Shown one piece after another: positions 27,126 to 36,620 of a stretch of 64,000 nt of DNA; the first letter of the stretch is position 1; every line of letters begins with the position of its first letter. Made by a program: the position numbers and the translations under genes. Below the pieces are notes generated by a model that ran no database searches, was not told the origin of the DNA, and was given only the letters and a program-made list of their open reading frames with translations. The DNA is from DASTDH01 sp041167675 (GTDB lineage: Bacteria > Verrucomicrobiota > Verrucomicrobiia > Chthoniobacterales > JAFAMB01): assembly GCA_041167675.1 (NCBI GenBank), contig JBEEIB010000146.1, forward strand, positions 10,297-74,296, given 5' to 3'.

Positions 27126-28343
27126 CTAGAGCCAGAGAACAAAGAGAGCCGTAGCGGAGAGCACGATTCCGCTGCAACAGACTCCAGGCCATCCGGCCAG
27201 CAGCCATGCTTGGGCTCCAATCAAGGATCCGAATGCGCCACCCAGGAAGTAGATCACCATGTAAACGGAATTGATTCTGCTGTGCAGCGAGCGTTCCAGA
27301 GAATAGATCCGCGTTTGATTGGCAATTTGGTTTCCTTGCACCCCCGCGTCCAACAGCAGAACGCCTGCACCCAGCACCAGCAGAGTATACTGATGGCTGA
27401 AAAGCATCGTAACGAAGGCCAGTAAGACCAGGAACAAGAAGAGTCCGTTGATCTGCCGAGGCTCGTGTCTTTCCGCGAGATGACCGGCCAAAGGGGCAAC
27501 TAAAGCGCCAGTGATGGCGACCAGGCCGAATATTCCGGTCACATCGGAGCCGTAATGCTCTGGCCGCGAGTGAAGGTAGAAAGCAAGCGTGGTCCAGAAA
27601 GCGCCAAAGGCCCCGAACGCAAGGGCGCCAATCGCGCTGTGACGCCGAATGATTGGTTCAGACCGCAAGAGTTGCGGTAGCGACCTCAGCAAGCGTCCGT
27701 ACGATGTGGTGCCGTGGGCCGGCTGTGAAGGAAGAGCAATGCAGAGGACTCCGCTCAGCAAAAGCATGACTCCCGCAGCCAGCCAAAAAACGGTATGCCA
27801 TGACAGCCGGCTTCCGATCAATCCACTCAAACTTCGCGAGGCGAGAATCCCAATCAGCAAGCCGCTCATCACCAATCCAACCACCTTTCCGCGGCCGGGT
27901 CCGATAACCAGGCTCGCGGCATAGGGTATGACGAGCTGAGGAGTGATCGAAGTGATTCCGACGGCGAAGCTGGAGAACAGCATGACGGCTAAATTCGGTG
28001 ATAACGGAATCGCAATAAGAGCCAGCGAAGACAACAACGTGGTCAACGCGATCAACCACTTCCGGTCGACGCTGTCACCGATCGGCAGCAAAAAAAGCAG
28101 ACCGGTCGCGTACCCGAGTTGGGTCGCAGTCGAAACCCAGGCGACAGCCGCCGAGTTGATGTTGAGCGAAACCGCAATCGCATTCAAGACCGGCTGATTG
28201 TAATAGATATTCATCACCACCAGTCCAGCGGTCGTAGCCAAGAGAAAGATCAACGCGCGGGAGGGCGCTTTGGCGCTTTCGGGCACCCGACGAGCCGGGG
28301 CTGCTGGGGACGAATCAACGGCAGTCGTCAAAGACGAATCCAT
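27126..28343 (-). CDS. Major facilitator superfamily transporter
   Basis: Inner-membrane secondary transporter of 405 residues with about 12 hydrophobic helices. After a Pro/Ala-rich cytoplasmic N-tail the first helix is IFLLATTAGLVVMNIYYNQP. The MFS loop 2-3 signature appears as LLPIGDSVDRKWLI. NIYYNQPVL is typical of a drug- or sugar-efflux-like subgroup, but no substrate can be assigned. It stands alone on the minus strand between the LigD remnant and the divergent GH3 gene. Confidence 0.9.
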   Translation of the reverse strand: MDSSLTTAVDSSPAAPARRVPESAKAPSRALIFLLATTAGLVVMNIYYNQPVLNAIAVSLNINSAAVAWVSTATQLGYATGLLFLLPIGDSVDRKWLIALTTLLSSLALIAIPLSPNLAVMLFSSFAVGITSITPQLVIPYAASLVIGPGRGKVVGLVMSGLLIGILASRSLSGLIGSRLSWHTVFWLAAGVMLLLSGVLCIALPSQPAHGTTSYGRLLRSLPQLLRSEPIIRRHSAIGALAFGAFGAFWTTLAFYLHSRPEHYGSDVTGIFGLVAITGALVAPLAGHLAERHEPRQINGLFLFLVLLAFVTMLFSHQYTLLVLGAGVLLLDAGVQGNQIANQTRIYSLERSLHSRINSVYMVIYFLGGAFGSLIGAQAWLLAGWPGVCCSGIVLSATALFVLWL

Positions 28344-28658
28344 CAGGGCCGACGCCGAGCAATTCTGGGCGATATTTGATAGACAAAACGCCGGGCGAAC
28401 TGGAGGAGGCTCTTAACTTGCGCTCGATCTCGAGGTATTTGGCGGATTCGCTGAAGTAAACGAGGAGAAGACCCTAAGTCCATGTTTGACCGGGCGGTTA
28501 ACCGGCTTACCCTAGCAATAAATTGTGCTCGCTGGAAAGTCAAAGTGAAATTGTACCGATAGGTCAACCGGAACAATCGAGCGATTAGACGCGGGTTTAG
28601 ACGACGAGAGGGTAAGGAACCGAGCGATCTCCTTTACAAATACGGGCTTCGCTGAAAT

Positions 28659-31232
28659 TTGAACAAGATGCGTCACCAGACAGGTTTTGAGGGATCGTTC
28701 TTTCGAACGAAAACGCATCGTCATTTAGTGCGACGAAATATCGGTGGATTGATGGTGTTGGCCACTCTCGCGCTATTCGGAATAAAGGACGTCAGCGCCG
28801 ACTCGGTCGAAGACCGCGTGAACGATCTGCTGGGTCGAATGACCTTGCAAGAGAAGTTGGAGTACATCGGAGGCATCCACGCCATGTCGATCCGGCCAAT
28901 TCCGCGGCTCGGGCTGCCTGAGATTCGGATGAGTGATGGCCCGGTAGGTGTGCGCCAGGATCGCCCGAGCACTCGTTATCCTGCTGGCATCGCTTTGGCG
29001 GCGACTTGGAATCCACTGCTGGCGGCAAGGGAGGGTACTTCCATGGGCCGCGACTGTCGTGCGCGGGGCATCCACATACTACTCGCCCCCGGACTCAACA
29101 TTAATCGGGTCCCAGTTTGCGGTAGGAACTCCGAATATCTCTCCGGTGAAGATCCGTATCTCGCGAGCCAAATGGTCGTACCGTTTGTCCGTGGAGTACA
29201 GAGCCAAGGGGTGGTTGCCACGGTTAAACATTTCGCGGCGAATAACCAGGAATTCAATCGCATGGAGATCAGTGCCGACGTAGGAGAGCGCGCTCTTCGG
29301 GAAATTTATTTGCCGGCGTTCGAAGCCGCGGTCAAAGACGGCAAAGCTGGAGCGGTGATGGACGCTTACAATCAGGTGAACGGCTCATTTTGCACCGAAA
29401 ACCGGTTCCTCAATCTCCAGGTTCTTAAGACCGAATGGGGTTTCTCTGGCGTGCTGATGTCAGATTGGGGCGCCACTCATCATACATTGGCGGCGGCCAC
29501 TGGCGGCCTTGATCTGGAGATGCCATCGGGGACTTATTTCAATCCCGCCGTACTTTCCTCCCTGCTAAAGAAACACCAGATCTCCGAGAGCCAAATTGAT
29601 GATAAGGTCCGCAGAATACTTCAATTAATCGTCCGCAACGGCTTTCTCGATCGTCCGCAGCTGGATTCGGATATTCCAGAGAATGATCCAACGAGTGCGT
29701 CGACGGCGCTAGCTATAGCGCAGGAAGGAGTCGTTCTGTTGAAGAATGAAGGGAAGCTTCTGCCGCTTGATCGCAAAAATATCCGCAGGGTGGCAGTCTT
29801 CGGTCCGGATGCGCGTCCCGGAGTCCCAACGGGTTGGGGAAGCTCGTTTGTCCACCCAATAAACTCGGTAAGCTTAGTCGATGGCTTACGCGATTTGCTC
29901 GGTTCGGATGTAAAGATAGACTATTTTGGTGTTGGAGTTGGTTCGTTTGAGTCGGCTCAGTTTCTTCATTCTGCGGAAGACGGAAAATTAGAGCCCGGAC
30001 TCAAAGTCGAATTCTTCGATAATCCGATTCTGTCTGGGCAACCGATTCATACCCGAGTCGATTCGCACATCAACTTTGATTGGCCGGCCGGCAGGCCGTT
30101 ACCCGAACTATCCTCCGATCGATTTTCTGCTCGTTGGACCGGGCTGATCCGTGCCTCGGATTCCGGTCCCCATGCTTTTCGAGCGGGTTCCGATGATGGC
30201 ATTCGCGTCTTTCTGAACGGCGAATTGATCATCGACGACTGGCGGGACCACGCACCTAGGACAGTGACGGCCATACGTTCTTTGGAAGCGGGTAAAACCT
30301 ACTCGCTCCGTATCGATTATCACAACCACGGTGGTGGATCGGCGCTCGCTCAATTCGGGTGGGCTTCGTTCGCGGTACCGGACACGATTGGCGACTATGA
30401 CGTCGCAATTATTGGTGCCGGCTTCGATGATGGAACCGAGGGCGAAGGTACAGACCGGACGTTCGCACTGCCCGATCTGCAGGATCGATTAATTCAGAAC
30501 GTAGCAGAAAAAAATCCACGGACTGTAGTGATCTTATTTTCCGGCGGTAACGTTGATATGAATTCCTGGCTGGATAAGGTCCCGGTTTTGTTGCACGCCT
30601 GGTACCCGGGCCAGGAGGGAGGACACGCTCTGGCGACGCTGCTGGTTGGCGACATAAATCCTTCGGGCAAATTGCCGGTTAGCTTCGAGAGAGCTTTTGC
30701 TGACAATCCAGCGGCCACCAACTATCCGTCTAGGGATGGAGGGAAGACGGTAAACTACGCGGAAGGCATTTTTGTGGGCTATCGAGGCTACGATCATTCC
30801 GCGATCGAACCCCGGTTTCCGTTTGGATTTGGTCTGTCGTACACCGACTTCGAGTATTCCGACATACAGGTCGCCCCGTCTGCCGCCTCGGCTGGAGAGC
30901 CGATTCAAGTGAAATGTCAGATCAAGAACATCGGTACGCGGCCGGGCGCGGAGATCGCGCAACTTTACGTACACCCGATTGACCCGGTGGTGGAACGGCC
31001 GGTGCGCGAACTCAAAGGCTTCATCAAAGTTTGGTTAAACCCAGGCGAAAAAAAAGAGGTGAGTCTCGCATTGAGTCAGAATGCGTTCCAGTACTTCGAT
31101 TCGATAACTCACCAATTCAAGACAGAGGCCGGCCGATATCAGCTTGAGGTAGGCTCCTCGTCGCGACATATTCGGTTAACCCAGCCATTTGAGCTGAAAC
31201 AAGAAATGCCGCACTCCGATGCTGCTCACTGA
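28659..31232 (+). CDS. Secreted GH3 beta-glucosidase with PA14 insertion
   Basis: Exported beta-glucosidase-type enzyme of 857 residues. A cationic start and hydrophobic stretch (IGGLMVLATLALFGI) suggest a signal peptide with cleavage near VSADS. The GH3 N-domain has GLPEIRMSDGPVGVR, VKHFAANNQE and the nucleophile Asp269 in VLMSDWGATHHT. The C-domain begins near residue 345 (EGVVLLKNEGKLLPL). A PA14 module (about 448-570, FDNPILSGQP to LAQFGW) is inserted in it, as in glucan- and cello-oligosaccharide-binding members. A fibronectin-III-like tail ends the protein. The frame starts with TTG at 28659; ATG at 28668 is likelier. The end overlaps moeA by 14 bp. Confidence 0.93.
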   Translation: MNKMRHQTGFEGSFFRTKTHRHLVRRNIGGLMVLATLALFGIKDVSADSVEDRVNDLLGRMTLQEKLEYIGGIHAMSIRPIPRLGLPEIRMSDGPVGVRQDRPSTRYPAGIALAATWNPLLAAREGTSMGRDCRARGIHILLAPGLNINRVPVCGRNSEYLSGEDPYLASQMVVPFVRGVQSQGVVATVKHFAANNQEFNRMEISADVGERALREIYLPAFEAAVKDGKAGAVMDAYNQVNGSFCTENRFLNLQVLKTEWGFSGVLMSDWGATHHTLAAATGGLDLEMPSGTYFNPAVLSSLLKKHQISESQIDDKVRRILQLIVRNGFLDRPQLDSDIPENDPTSASTALAIAQEGVVLLKNEGKLLPLDRKNIRRVAVFGPDARPGVPTGWGSSFVHPINSVSLVDGLRDLLGSDVKIDYFGVGVGSFESAQFLHSAEDGKLEPGLKVEFFDNPILSGQPIHTRVDSHINFDWPAGRPLPELSSDRFSARWTGLIRASDSGPHAFRAGSDDGIRVFLNGELIIDDWRDHAPRTVTAIRSLEAGKTYSLRIDYHNHGGGSALAQFGWASFAVPDTIGDYDVAIIGAGFDDGTEGEGTDRTFALPDLQDRLIQNVAEKNPRTVVILFSGGNVDMNSWLDKVPVLLHAWYPGQEGGHALATLLVGDINPSGKLPVSFERAFADNPAATNYPSRDGGKTVNYAEGIFVGYRGYDHSAIEPRFPFGFGLSYTDFEYSDIQVAPSAASAGEPIQVKCQIKNIGTRPGAEIAQLYVHPIDPVVERPVRELKGFIKVWLNPGEKKEVSLALSQNAFQYFDSITHQFKTEAGRYQLEVGSSSRHIRLTQPFELKQEMPHSDAAH

Positions 31233-32397
31233 GCAAGAAACCTTACGGCGCATTCTGGATGCGACCGAGACGCTCGCCTCTGAAGAAGTACCGATTGCCG
31301 AGGCGGGAGATCGCGTGTTGGCCAACACTCTCTTTGCTCGGATTGCACTGCCTGCATTCACCAATTCGGCGATGGATGGCTACGCGGTGATTGCGCGCGA
31401 AGTTGGGCCAGGAACGCGACTAGCCGTAGTGGGCGAACAATCGGCAGGCGCCGACCAGCAACTCCAAGTGAAGTCCGGTACCACCGTCCGAATTTTCACG
31501 GGAGCGCCTTTACCGGAAGGCGCTGACGCCGTGTTGATGCAGGAAGAAGCCGAGCGATCCGGTGACGAAATTATCGTCCGGGCGGAGCTGCAGCCGGCCG
31601 AAAACGTTCGATTGCGCGGCGGCGATCTCTGCGAGGGACAAAAAATCGGGGAGCCAGGTATGCGCTTGAACGCTCAACGATTGGCATTGGTGGCTTCCCA
31701 GGGATTGAGTCGAGTTACCGCTTATCGTCGCCCACGGGTGAGCGTGGTGGTAACCGGAAGCGAATTACGCAAACCGGCTGCATCACTGGGACCAGGAGAA
31801 ATCTATGAGACCAACGGAATCATGCTGTCCGAGTTGGTTCGCGGAAGCGGTGGGCTACCAGTTCATTTTGACCCGGTTCCGGACGAGGAAGAGGCCCATA
31901 TCCGGACCTTGAGTGAAGCGTTGCAATCCGATGTAGCCATAGTCGCCGGTGGAGTTTCAGTGGGCGAAAAAGACCTGGTCAAACCGGTTCTCCGAAAGTT
32001 AGGAGCGGAGATTGCGCTGTGGAGGGTTGCGATCCGTCCAGGGAAACCATTCCTGTTTGGCCGGCTTGGTCGTAAATTGATTTTCGGTTTACCAGGTAAC
32101 CCAGTTTCCGCTTACGTGACTTTCGTCGTTTTTGTTCGACCTGCGCTGCTTTGTCTTCAAGGTGCGAGCGGGGAATCGAGCGTGCGAACGAAAGTAATAG
32201 CGGCCCATCCGTTGCGGAACCCTGGGGAGCGTCCACACTATTTGCGGGGAAAGCTGAGGGGCGATTCCTTCGCCTTGGTCGGTCCACAAGAATCGCACGC
32301 GCTCTTTGCGCTCTCCCAGGCAGACGCCCTCGTTCGGTTGGAACCGAACCAGGAGGTGACGGAGGGGGAAACGCTGGAAGCGTTGCTGATTAGCTGA
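31219..32397 (+). CDS. moeA: Molybdopterin molybdotransferase
   Basis: Inserts molybdate into adenylylated molybdopterin in molybdenum cofactor synthesis. The 392-residue protein shows all MoeA regions: FTNSAMDGYAV near residue 48, TGAPLPEGADAVLMQE, RGGDL, the MoCF-like domain VVVTGSEL, ETNGIML, IVAGGVSVGEKDLVKPVL and FGLPGNPVSAYVTF. The C-terminal domain is complete. It overlaps the GH3 gene by 14 bp and precedes nadA by 65 bp. No molybdoenzyme or other moa genes are in the window. Confidence 0.96.
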   Translation: MLLTEQETLRRILDATETLASEEVPIAEAGDRVLANTLFARIALPAFTNSAMDGYAVIAREVGPGTRLAVVGEQSAGADQQLQVKSGTTVRIFTGAPLPEGADAVLMQEEAERSGDEIIVRAELQPAENVRLRGGDLCEGQKIGEPGMRLNAQRLALVASQGLSRVTAYRRPRVSVVVTGSELRKPAASLGPGEIYETNGIMLSELVRGSGGLPVHFDPVPDEEEAHIRTLSEALQSDVAIVAGGVSVGEKDLVKPVLRKLGAEIALWRVAIRPGKPFLFGRLGRKLIFGLPGNPVSAYVTFVVFVRPALLCLQGASGESSVRTKVIAAHPLRNPGERPHYLRGKLRGDSFALVGPQESHALFALSQADALVRLEPNQEVTEGETLEALLIS

Positions 32398-32462
32398 CCG
32401 AGAAAACGAGATTGAACCCTCGAAGGTCGAAACGATATTGTAGTCATTATTAGATTCATTAC

Positions 32463-33407
32463 ATGGTTGCATTAAAAGAAGGGTACGACCTGGCATCCGA
32501 GGTCAGAAGACTGAAAGTCGAACGAAGAGCTGTTATTCTGGCGCATAATTATCAAGTGCCCGAAGTTCAGGACGTCGCCGACTTTGTAGGTGACTCGCTG
32601 GGGCTGAGTTATCGAGCGAAAGAGGCCGATGCAGATGTCATCGTATTTTGTGGTGTGCATTTCATGGCGGAGACGGCGAAAATCATTAATCCGACCAAGA
32701 AAGTGATCCTGCCGGATTTAGAGGCTGGCTGCTCGCTGTCCGATTCGTGTCCGGCCGACCAACTAGAAGCTTTTTTGCAAAAGCATTTGGACAAGAACTA
32801 CTACGTCATTGCGTACATCAACTGCAGTGCCGGGGTGAAAGCTCTTTCGGATATCATTTGTACCAGTGGTAACGCCGTGAAAGTGGTTGAGCACGCCCCC
32901 GCAGATCGCAACATCCTCTTCGTTCCCGATCAAAACCTTGGCTCCTGGGTTATGGAGAAGACGGGGCGCAAAATGGATTTGTGGCGAGGAGCTTGCTACG
33001 TGCACGTAGAGTTTACTCAAAACAGCATCAATGCGATCCGCGAAGTCTATCCGGATGCTCCGGTGGTTGCGCACCCGGAATGTACCTACGCAGTCCGAAT
33101 GTTAGCGGACGAAGTTTGTTCGACCGAAAAGATGGTCAGCTTCTGCCGGTCCTCCAGTGCCGACACGTTCATCATTGTCACGGAATCGGGGATGCTCCAC
33201 CGCCTCAAAAAGGAAGTTCCTAACAAGACGTTTATTCCGGGTCCAACCGACAACTGCTCTTGCGCGAACTGCCGGTACATGAAGCGGAATACCCTTGAAA
33301 AACTTCGGGATGCTCTCGATTTTCTCCAACCGGAAATCGAAGTGGCGGAGACGATCCGACAGCGGGCTGTCCTACCAATAGAACGAATGCTGGATTTGAG
33401 TCGGTGA
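32463..33407 (+). CDS. nadA: Quinolinate synthase A
   Basis: [4Fe-4S] enzyme that condenses iminoaspartate with dihydroxyacetone phosphate to quinolinate for NAD synthesis. 314 residues. Motifs: ILAHNYQVPEVQDVADFVGD, VFCGVHFMAETAKI, LPDLEAGCSLSDSCPAD, YINCSAGVKAL, HPECTYAVRMLADEVCST and the cluster-binding end CSCANCRYM. It is immediately followed, with a 4-bp overlap, by a flavoprotein gene. nadB and nadC are not in the window. Confidence 0.97.
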   Translation: MVALKEGYDLASEVRRLKVERRAVILAHNYQVPEVQDVADFVGDSLGLSYRAKEADADVIVFCGVHFMAETAKIINPTKKVILPDLEAGCSLSDSCPADQLEAFLQKHLDKNYYVIAYINCSAGVKALSDIICTSGNAVKVVEHAPADRNILFVPDQNLGSWVMEKTGRKMDLWRGACYVHVEFTQNSINAIREVYPDAPVVAHPECTYAVRMLADEVCSTEKMVSFCRSSSADTFIIVTESGMLHRLKKEVPNKTFIPGPTDNCSCANCRYMKRNTLEKLRDALDFLQPEIEVAETIRQRAVLPIERMLDLSR

Positions 33408-34588
33408 ATCAACACGGAGCCTTGGTAATCGGGGCGGGTCCTGCTGGTCTACGGGCGGCTGAGATTTTGGCAGCCGCCGGGATAGAGACGCGAATCTTTG
33501 AACAAAAGCCTTCGCTCGGGCGTAAGTTTCTAGTGGCAGGCCGGGGCGGTCTCAACATCACGCATTCCGAAAGATACGATCTCTTCGTCACCCGGTATGA
33601 CTCGCCCGCCCGCTGGCAGCGATTGCTCCAATCGTTCCGTCCGGAAGAACTTCGTGCTTGGTTTGAAAGACTGGGAGTTCCAACCTTTGTCGGGACTAGC
33701 GGACGGATATTTCCGAAGTCACAGAGAGCCCCGGAAATTCTGGAACGTTGGTTAGAACGGCTCTACAAGCTCGGTTGTGATATTCGCACTGGTTACAAAT
33801 TTCATCATCTTCTGGGTCAAAGCCCATTCGATGTAGTCTTTCAGAGAGGCTCTGAATTTGCGTTTGAAAGCGGCGGCGTCGTCGTATTCGCGTGCGGAGG
33901 CGCTTCCTGGCCGCAGACTGGGTCGGACGGAGCATGGGTCGAGCAGTTCAAGTCGATGGGAATTTCTGTTGCTCCATTTACTCCATCGAACGTGGGATGG
34001 GAGTGTCCTTGGTCTGCAAAGTTCCTGGCAATTGCGGATGGTAGGCCTCTCAAAAACGTGGCGGCGACGTGCGCCGGAAAAACGGTTCGAGGCGAACTGT
34101 TGATCACGAAGTACGGGTTAGAGGGTGGAGTCATTTATCAGCTCACCCGAGAGTTGCGGGAGGACCATAGCATCACAATTGATCTTAAGCCTGATTTGGA
34201 CCAAGCAGAACTTCGCCGGCGGTGGCGAGAGGGTGAGTCACTCAAAGAGTCGGCCGCGAAAAGCTGGCGGTTGAGCACCGCGGTCATTGCTCTGCTGGAA
34301 GAGAAGGGATTTCTCTCCGATTTTTCGACGCTGTTAGCCGGCATAAAGAAATGTCAACTGAAGGTGGTGGAGCCACGGCCGGTAGAGGAAGCGATATCCT
34401 CGGCCGGAGGGGTTACTTGGGAAGAGCTTAACGATGATCTGATGCTAAAAAAATATCCCGGAATGTTTTGTGCCGGCGAAATGATCGATTGGGATGCTCC
34501 GACCGGGGGATATTTGCTACAGGGCTGCTTTGCCACCGGAACGATCGCCGGACAAGGTGCAGTGAAGTGGATTGCGCAGGATCGGTAA
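33404..34588 (+). CDS. HI0933/BaiN-like FAD-dependent oxidoreductase
   Basis: A 394-residue flavoprotein of the HI0933 family. The N-terminus has the FAD dinucleotide fold ALVIGAGPAGLRAAEILAAA, followed by LGRKFLVAGRGGLNITHSE, the family signature. Then come FVGTSGRIFPKSQRAPEIL and VFACGGASWPQTGSDG, and the C-terminal FAD contact GEMIDWDAPTGGYLLQGCFA. Start GTG at 33404 overlaps the nadA stop (GTGA). The TIGR03862-type subgroup fits the length. Its reaction is unknown; operon placement between nadA and bcp suggests redox metabolism. Confidence 0.93.
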   Translation: MNQHGALVIGAGPAGLRAAEILAAAGIETRIFEQKPSLGRKFLVAGRGGLNITHSERYDLFVTRYDSPARWQRLLQSFRPEELRAWFERLGVPTFVGTSGRIFPKSQRAPEILERWLERLYKLGCDIRTGYKFHHLLGQSPFDVVFQRGSEFAFESGGVVVFACGGASWPQTGSDGAWVEQFKSMGISVAPFTPSNVGWECPWSAKFLAIADGRPLKNVAATCAGKTVRGELLITKYGLEGGVIYQLTRELREDHSITIDLKPDLDQAELRRRWREGESLKESAAKSWRLSTAVIALLEEKGFLSDFSTLLAGIKKCQLKVVEPRPVEEAISSAGGVTWEELNDDLMLKKYPGMFCAGEMIDWDAPTGGYLLQGCFATGTIAGQGAVKWIAQDR

Positions 34589-34611
34589 GCGTGACAGCTT
34601 CCTTTCCGTTT

Positions 34612-35097
34612 ATGGAACTTCAGATTGGTGATCCAGCTCCGAATTTTCAAGCAGTGGCAGTCGGAGGCATTTATGGTGCCGGCCAGCCGGTGAAGTTGGC
34701 CGATTTTAAGGGATCGACGCTGGTCCTTTATTTCTATCCCAAAGACGGTACTCCCGGATGCACTCAGCAAGCGTGCGACATTCGCGACGCCTGGTCCGAT
34801 ATTCAGTCGAGGGCAGAATTATTTGGCGTGAGCGTCGATACCGTCGAAAGCCACCAGAAATTCATTAAAAAAAATGGCCTTCCTTTCCCGCTCCTGAGCG
34901 ACGCGGAAAAGGCTTTGGCAGATGCCTACCATGTCTGGGTGGAAAAAAGCATGTACGGCAAAAAATACTTCGGATCGGAAAGGACTACGTTCATCATCGG
35001 CCCAGATCAGCGTATTGTTCAGATTCTCAAGAAAGTTAAGCCTTCCGAACATATTAAGGCGCTTCGTCACGCATTGTTCGTCGGTGAAGCGGTGTGA
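34612..35097 (+). CDS. bcp: Peroxiredoxin of the Bcp/PrxQ group
   Basis: Thiol peroxidase that reduces hydrogen and alkyl peroxides using thioredoxin. The core is FYPKDGTPGCTQQACDIRD, with peroxidatic Cys in PGCT and resolving Cys five residues later, the atypical 2-Cys arrangement of PrxQ. VSVDTVESHQKFIKKNGLPF and FGSERTTFIIGPDQRI follow. The open frame begins far upstream, but MELQIGDPAPNF at 34612 gives the normal 161 residues; GTG at 34591 is another option. It lies 23 bp after the flavoprotein gene, so it is probably co-transcribed. Confidence 0.93.
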   Translation: MELQIGDPAPNFQAVAVGGIYGAGQPVKLADFKGSTLVLYFYPKDGTPGCTQQACDIRDAWSDIQSRAELFGVSVDTVESHQKFIKKNGLPFPLLSDAEKALADAYHVWVEKSMYGKKYFGSERTTFIIGPDQRIVQILKKVKPSEHIKALRHALFVGEAV

Positions 35098-35348
35098 CGC
35101 GCTAAAGTTTGGAGCGAAGGTAGGGCGATCCGTCCCGGATCGCCGATCCAGGTGAGCCATCGTTCCACTTGGCCTGGTAATGAGGCAATGAGAAATTCTT
35201 CGGTGACGGCATGAGGGCTAACTGGTTTCGATTCGGCGGTCCGGGACGGACCGCCCTACCTTCGCTTCGTGCCTCGATAACAAAACTGACTCTATCGGCC
35301 GCGCCAAGGATGAGACGCAGAAAGCGTGAATTTAGATAACTCCAAAAG
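35098..35348. repeat. Fold-back with 34-bp arms and compensatory differences
   Basis: The left arm 35114-35147 and right arm 35232-35265 are reverse complements except for paired changes. Each arm is itself a hairpin (GGCGATCC-GTCCC-GGATCGCC left; GGCGGTCC-GGGAC-GGACCGCC right), and the differences keep both local stems intact. The arms share the GAAGGTAGGGCG end with other elements in the window. Confidence 0.85.
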
Positions 35349-36539
35349 ATGAATCAGCAGACGCTACTTGGCATCTATGAAAAGATCGAAGCGCTGATTG
35401 CCCGTCTGCCTGGTCCGTTGCAAAAAGCGATTCTGCAAGAGTTGCGACCGATCAAGCAAATCTTTCTGGCGCAGCGTCCGGCCCGTCTGGCATTGCTAGG
35501 CGACGCGAACGCGAATGCCTCTTCGGTAGTATCGGCGCTGCTTGGCTCTGAATTGACTTTGATTGCGCCCCTGACCGATCCCGGCTGGATCAACTATGAG
35601 CAACGGCTCAAAGGAGGATTTCGTGTTCTCGATGCTCGCCGCCTCAATCAGACCTCTTTGTCGTGGAGCGATCTGGCCCGGGCCTTGTCAGAAGAGGACC
35701 CTGACGTGATCCTGTTTTTAGTTAGTGGGATTGCTTCGACCGACCTCAGCTTTGAATGTGAGCAAGCTACTCGGGTGCTTGATTTCCTCCATCAGCGATT
35801 CCAAAAACGAGTGCCACTGATCGGAGTGGTTGATCTCCCTGCCAGCACCAGTCCCGAGGTTGCCGAAAAGCGTCGAACAGAATTGCAGGGCTGGCTGAGC
35901 AGCCAGCCGGAATTGGCTTCGCATTTTGTGCGCGCGATCGCTGTTTCCTCGTTTGTGCGATTTCGGTTGGATGGTTCCCTCGATTTAGAGCGGGACGAAC
36001 GGCGCAACATTCGCGAGCTAGCTGAATTGATGACTCGGGAGCTTCCGGACGATGCCCAGGTCGAGATGGCTCGACTCTTCGGCGCGAAAGAGGTCCAGAA
36101 AGACCTCAGCAATCGGTTGATTCGCGCGGTGACTGCGATGTCCGCTGCGATTGGAGCACAGCCAATTCCACTCGCGGATTTTCCAATTTTGACTGCGCTT
36201 CAGTTCATGATGGTGGCCGGCGTCATGCATATCAGTGGTCGGGAATTGAGCCTGAAGGCTGCAGGCGAATTTATTGGTGCACTCGGAATGAATATCGGCG
36301 TCGGAATGGCCTTTCGCGAGGGCGCACGCGCGGCAGTAAAGCTTCTTCCCGGCTGGGGAAATGCGATTTCCGGGGGCGTGGCCGCTGCTGGAACTTACGG
36401 GATCGGTCGAGCTGCCAGCGCTTATTTCATCGAAGGAATCTCCCTGGGAGAGGTCCGCAAATTATTTCGACGAAAAAGGCGAGATGAGATCCGGCAGCTG
36501 AAAAGCGAGAAAAAAAGTCAAGCTGATTCCGGCAAGTAA
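35349..36539 (+). CDS. GTPase-like protein with degenerate P-loop and DUF697-type C-terminus
   Basis: A 396-residue protein. The N-terminal half has the layout of a small GTPase domain (strand RLALLGDAN, then VILFLVSGIASTDLSF and the later strand VPLIGVVDLPAS, resembling NKxD-region topology). However, the Walker A loop reads GDANANASS (residues 51-59) instead of GxxxxGKS/T, so nucleotide binding is unlikely. The C-terminal region (about 255-375) resembles DUF697: IGAQPIPLADFPILTALQFM and hydrophobic glycine-rich segments that could associate with the membrane (LLPGWGNAISGGVAAAGTYG). A basic tail follows. It precedes rsmA by 81 bp. Confidence 0.75.
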   Translation: MNQQTLLGIYEKIEALIARLPGPLQKAILQELRPIKQIFLAQRPARLALLGDANANASSVVSALLGSELTLIAPLTDPGWINYEQRLKGGFRVLDARRLNQTSLSWSDLARALSEEDPDVILFLVSGIASTDLSFECEQATRVLDFLHQRFQKRVPLIGVVDLPASTSPEVAEKRRTELQGWLSSQPELASHFVRAIAVSSFVRFRLDGSLDLERDERRNIRELAELMTRELPDDAQVEMARLFGAKEVQKDLSNRLIRAVTAMSAAIGAQPIPLADFPILTALQFMMVAGVMHISGRELSLKAAGEFIGALGMNIGVGMAFREGARAAVKLLPGWGNAISGGVAAAGTYGIGRAASAYFIEGISLGEVRKLFRRKRRDEIRQLKSEKKSQADSGK

Positions 36540-36620
36540 ACGCTGTGAATAACTTGTTCAAAACTGCGGGTTTGTGGAGAAAAACCTGCTAGCAAGTTCC
36601 ACCTGCAGCGCCCTTGGTGA

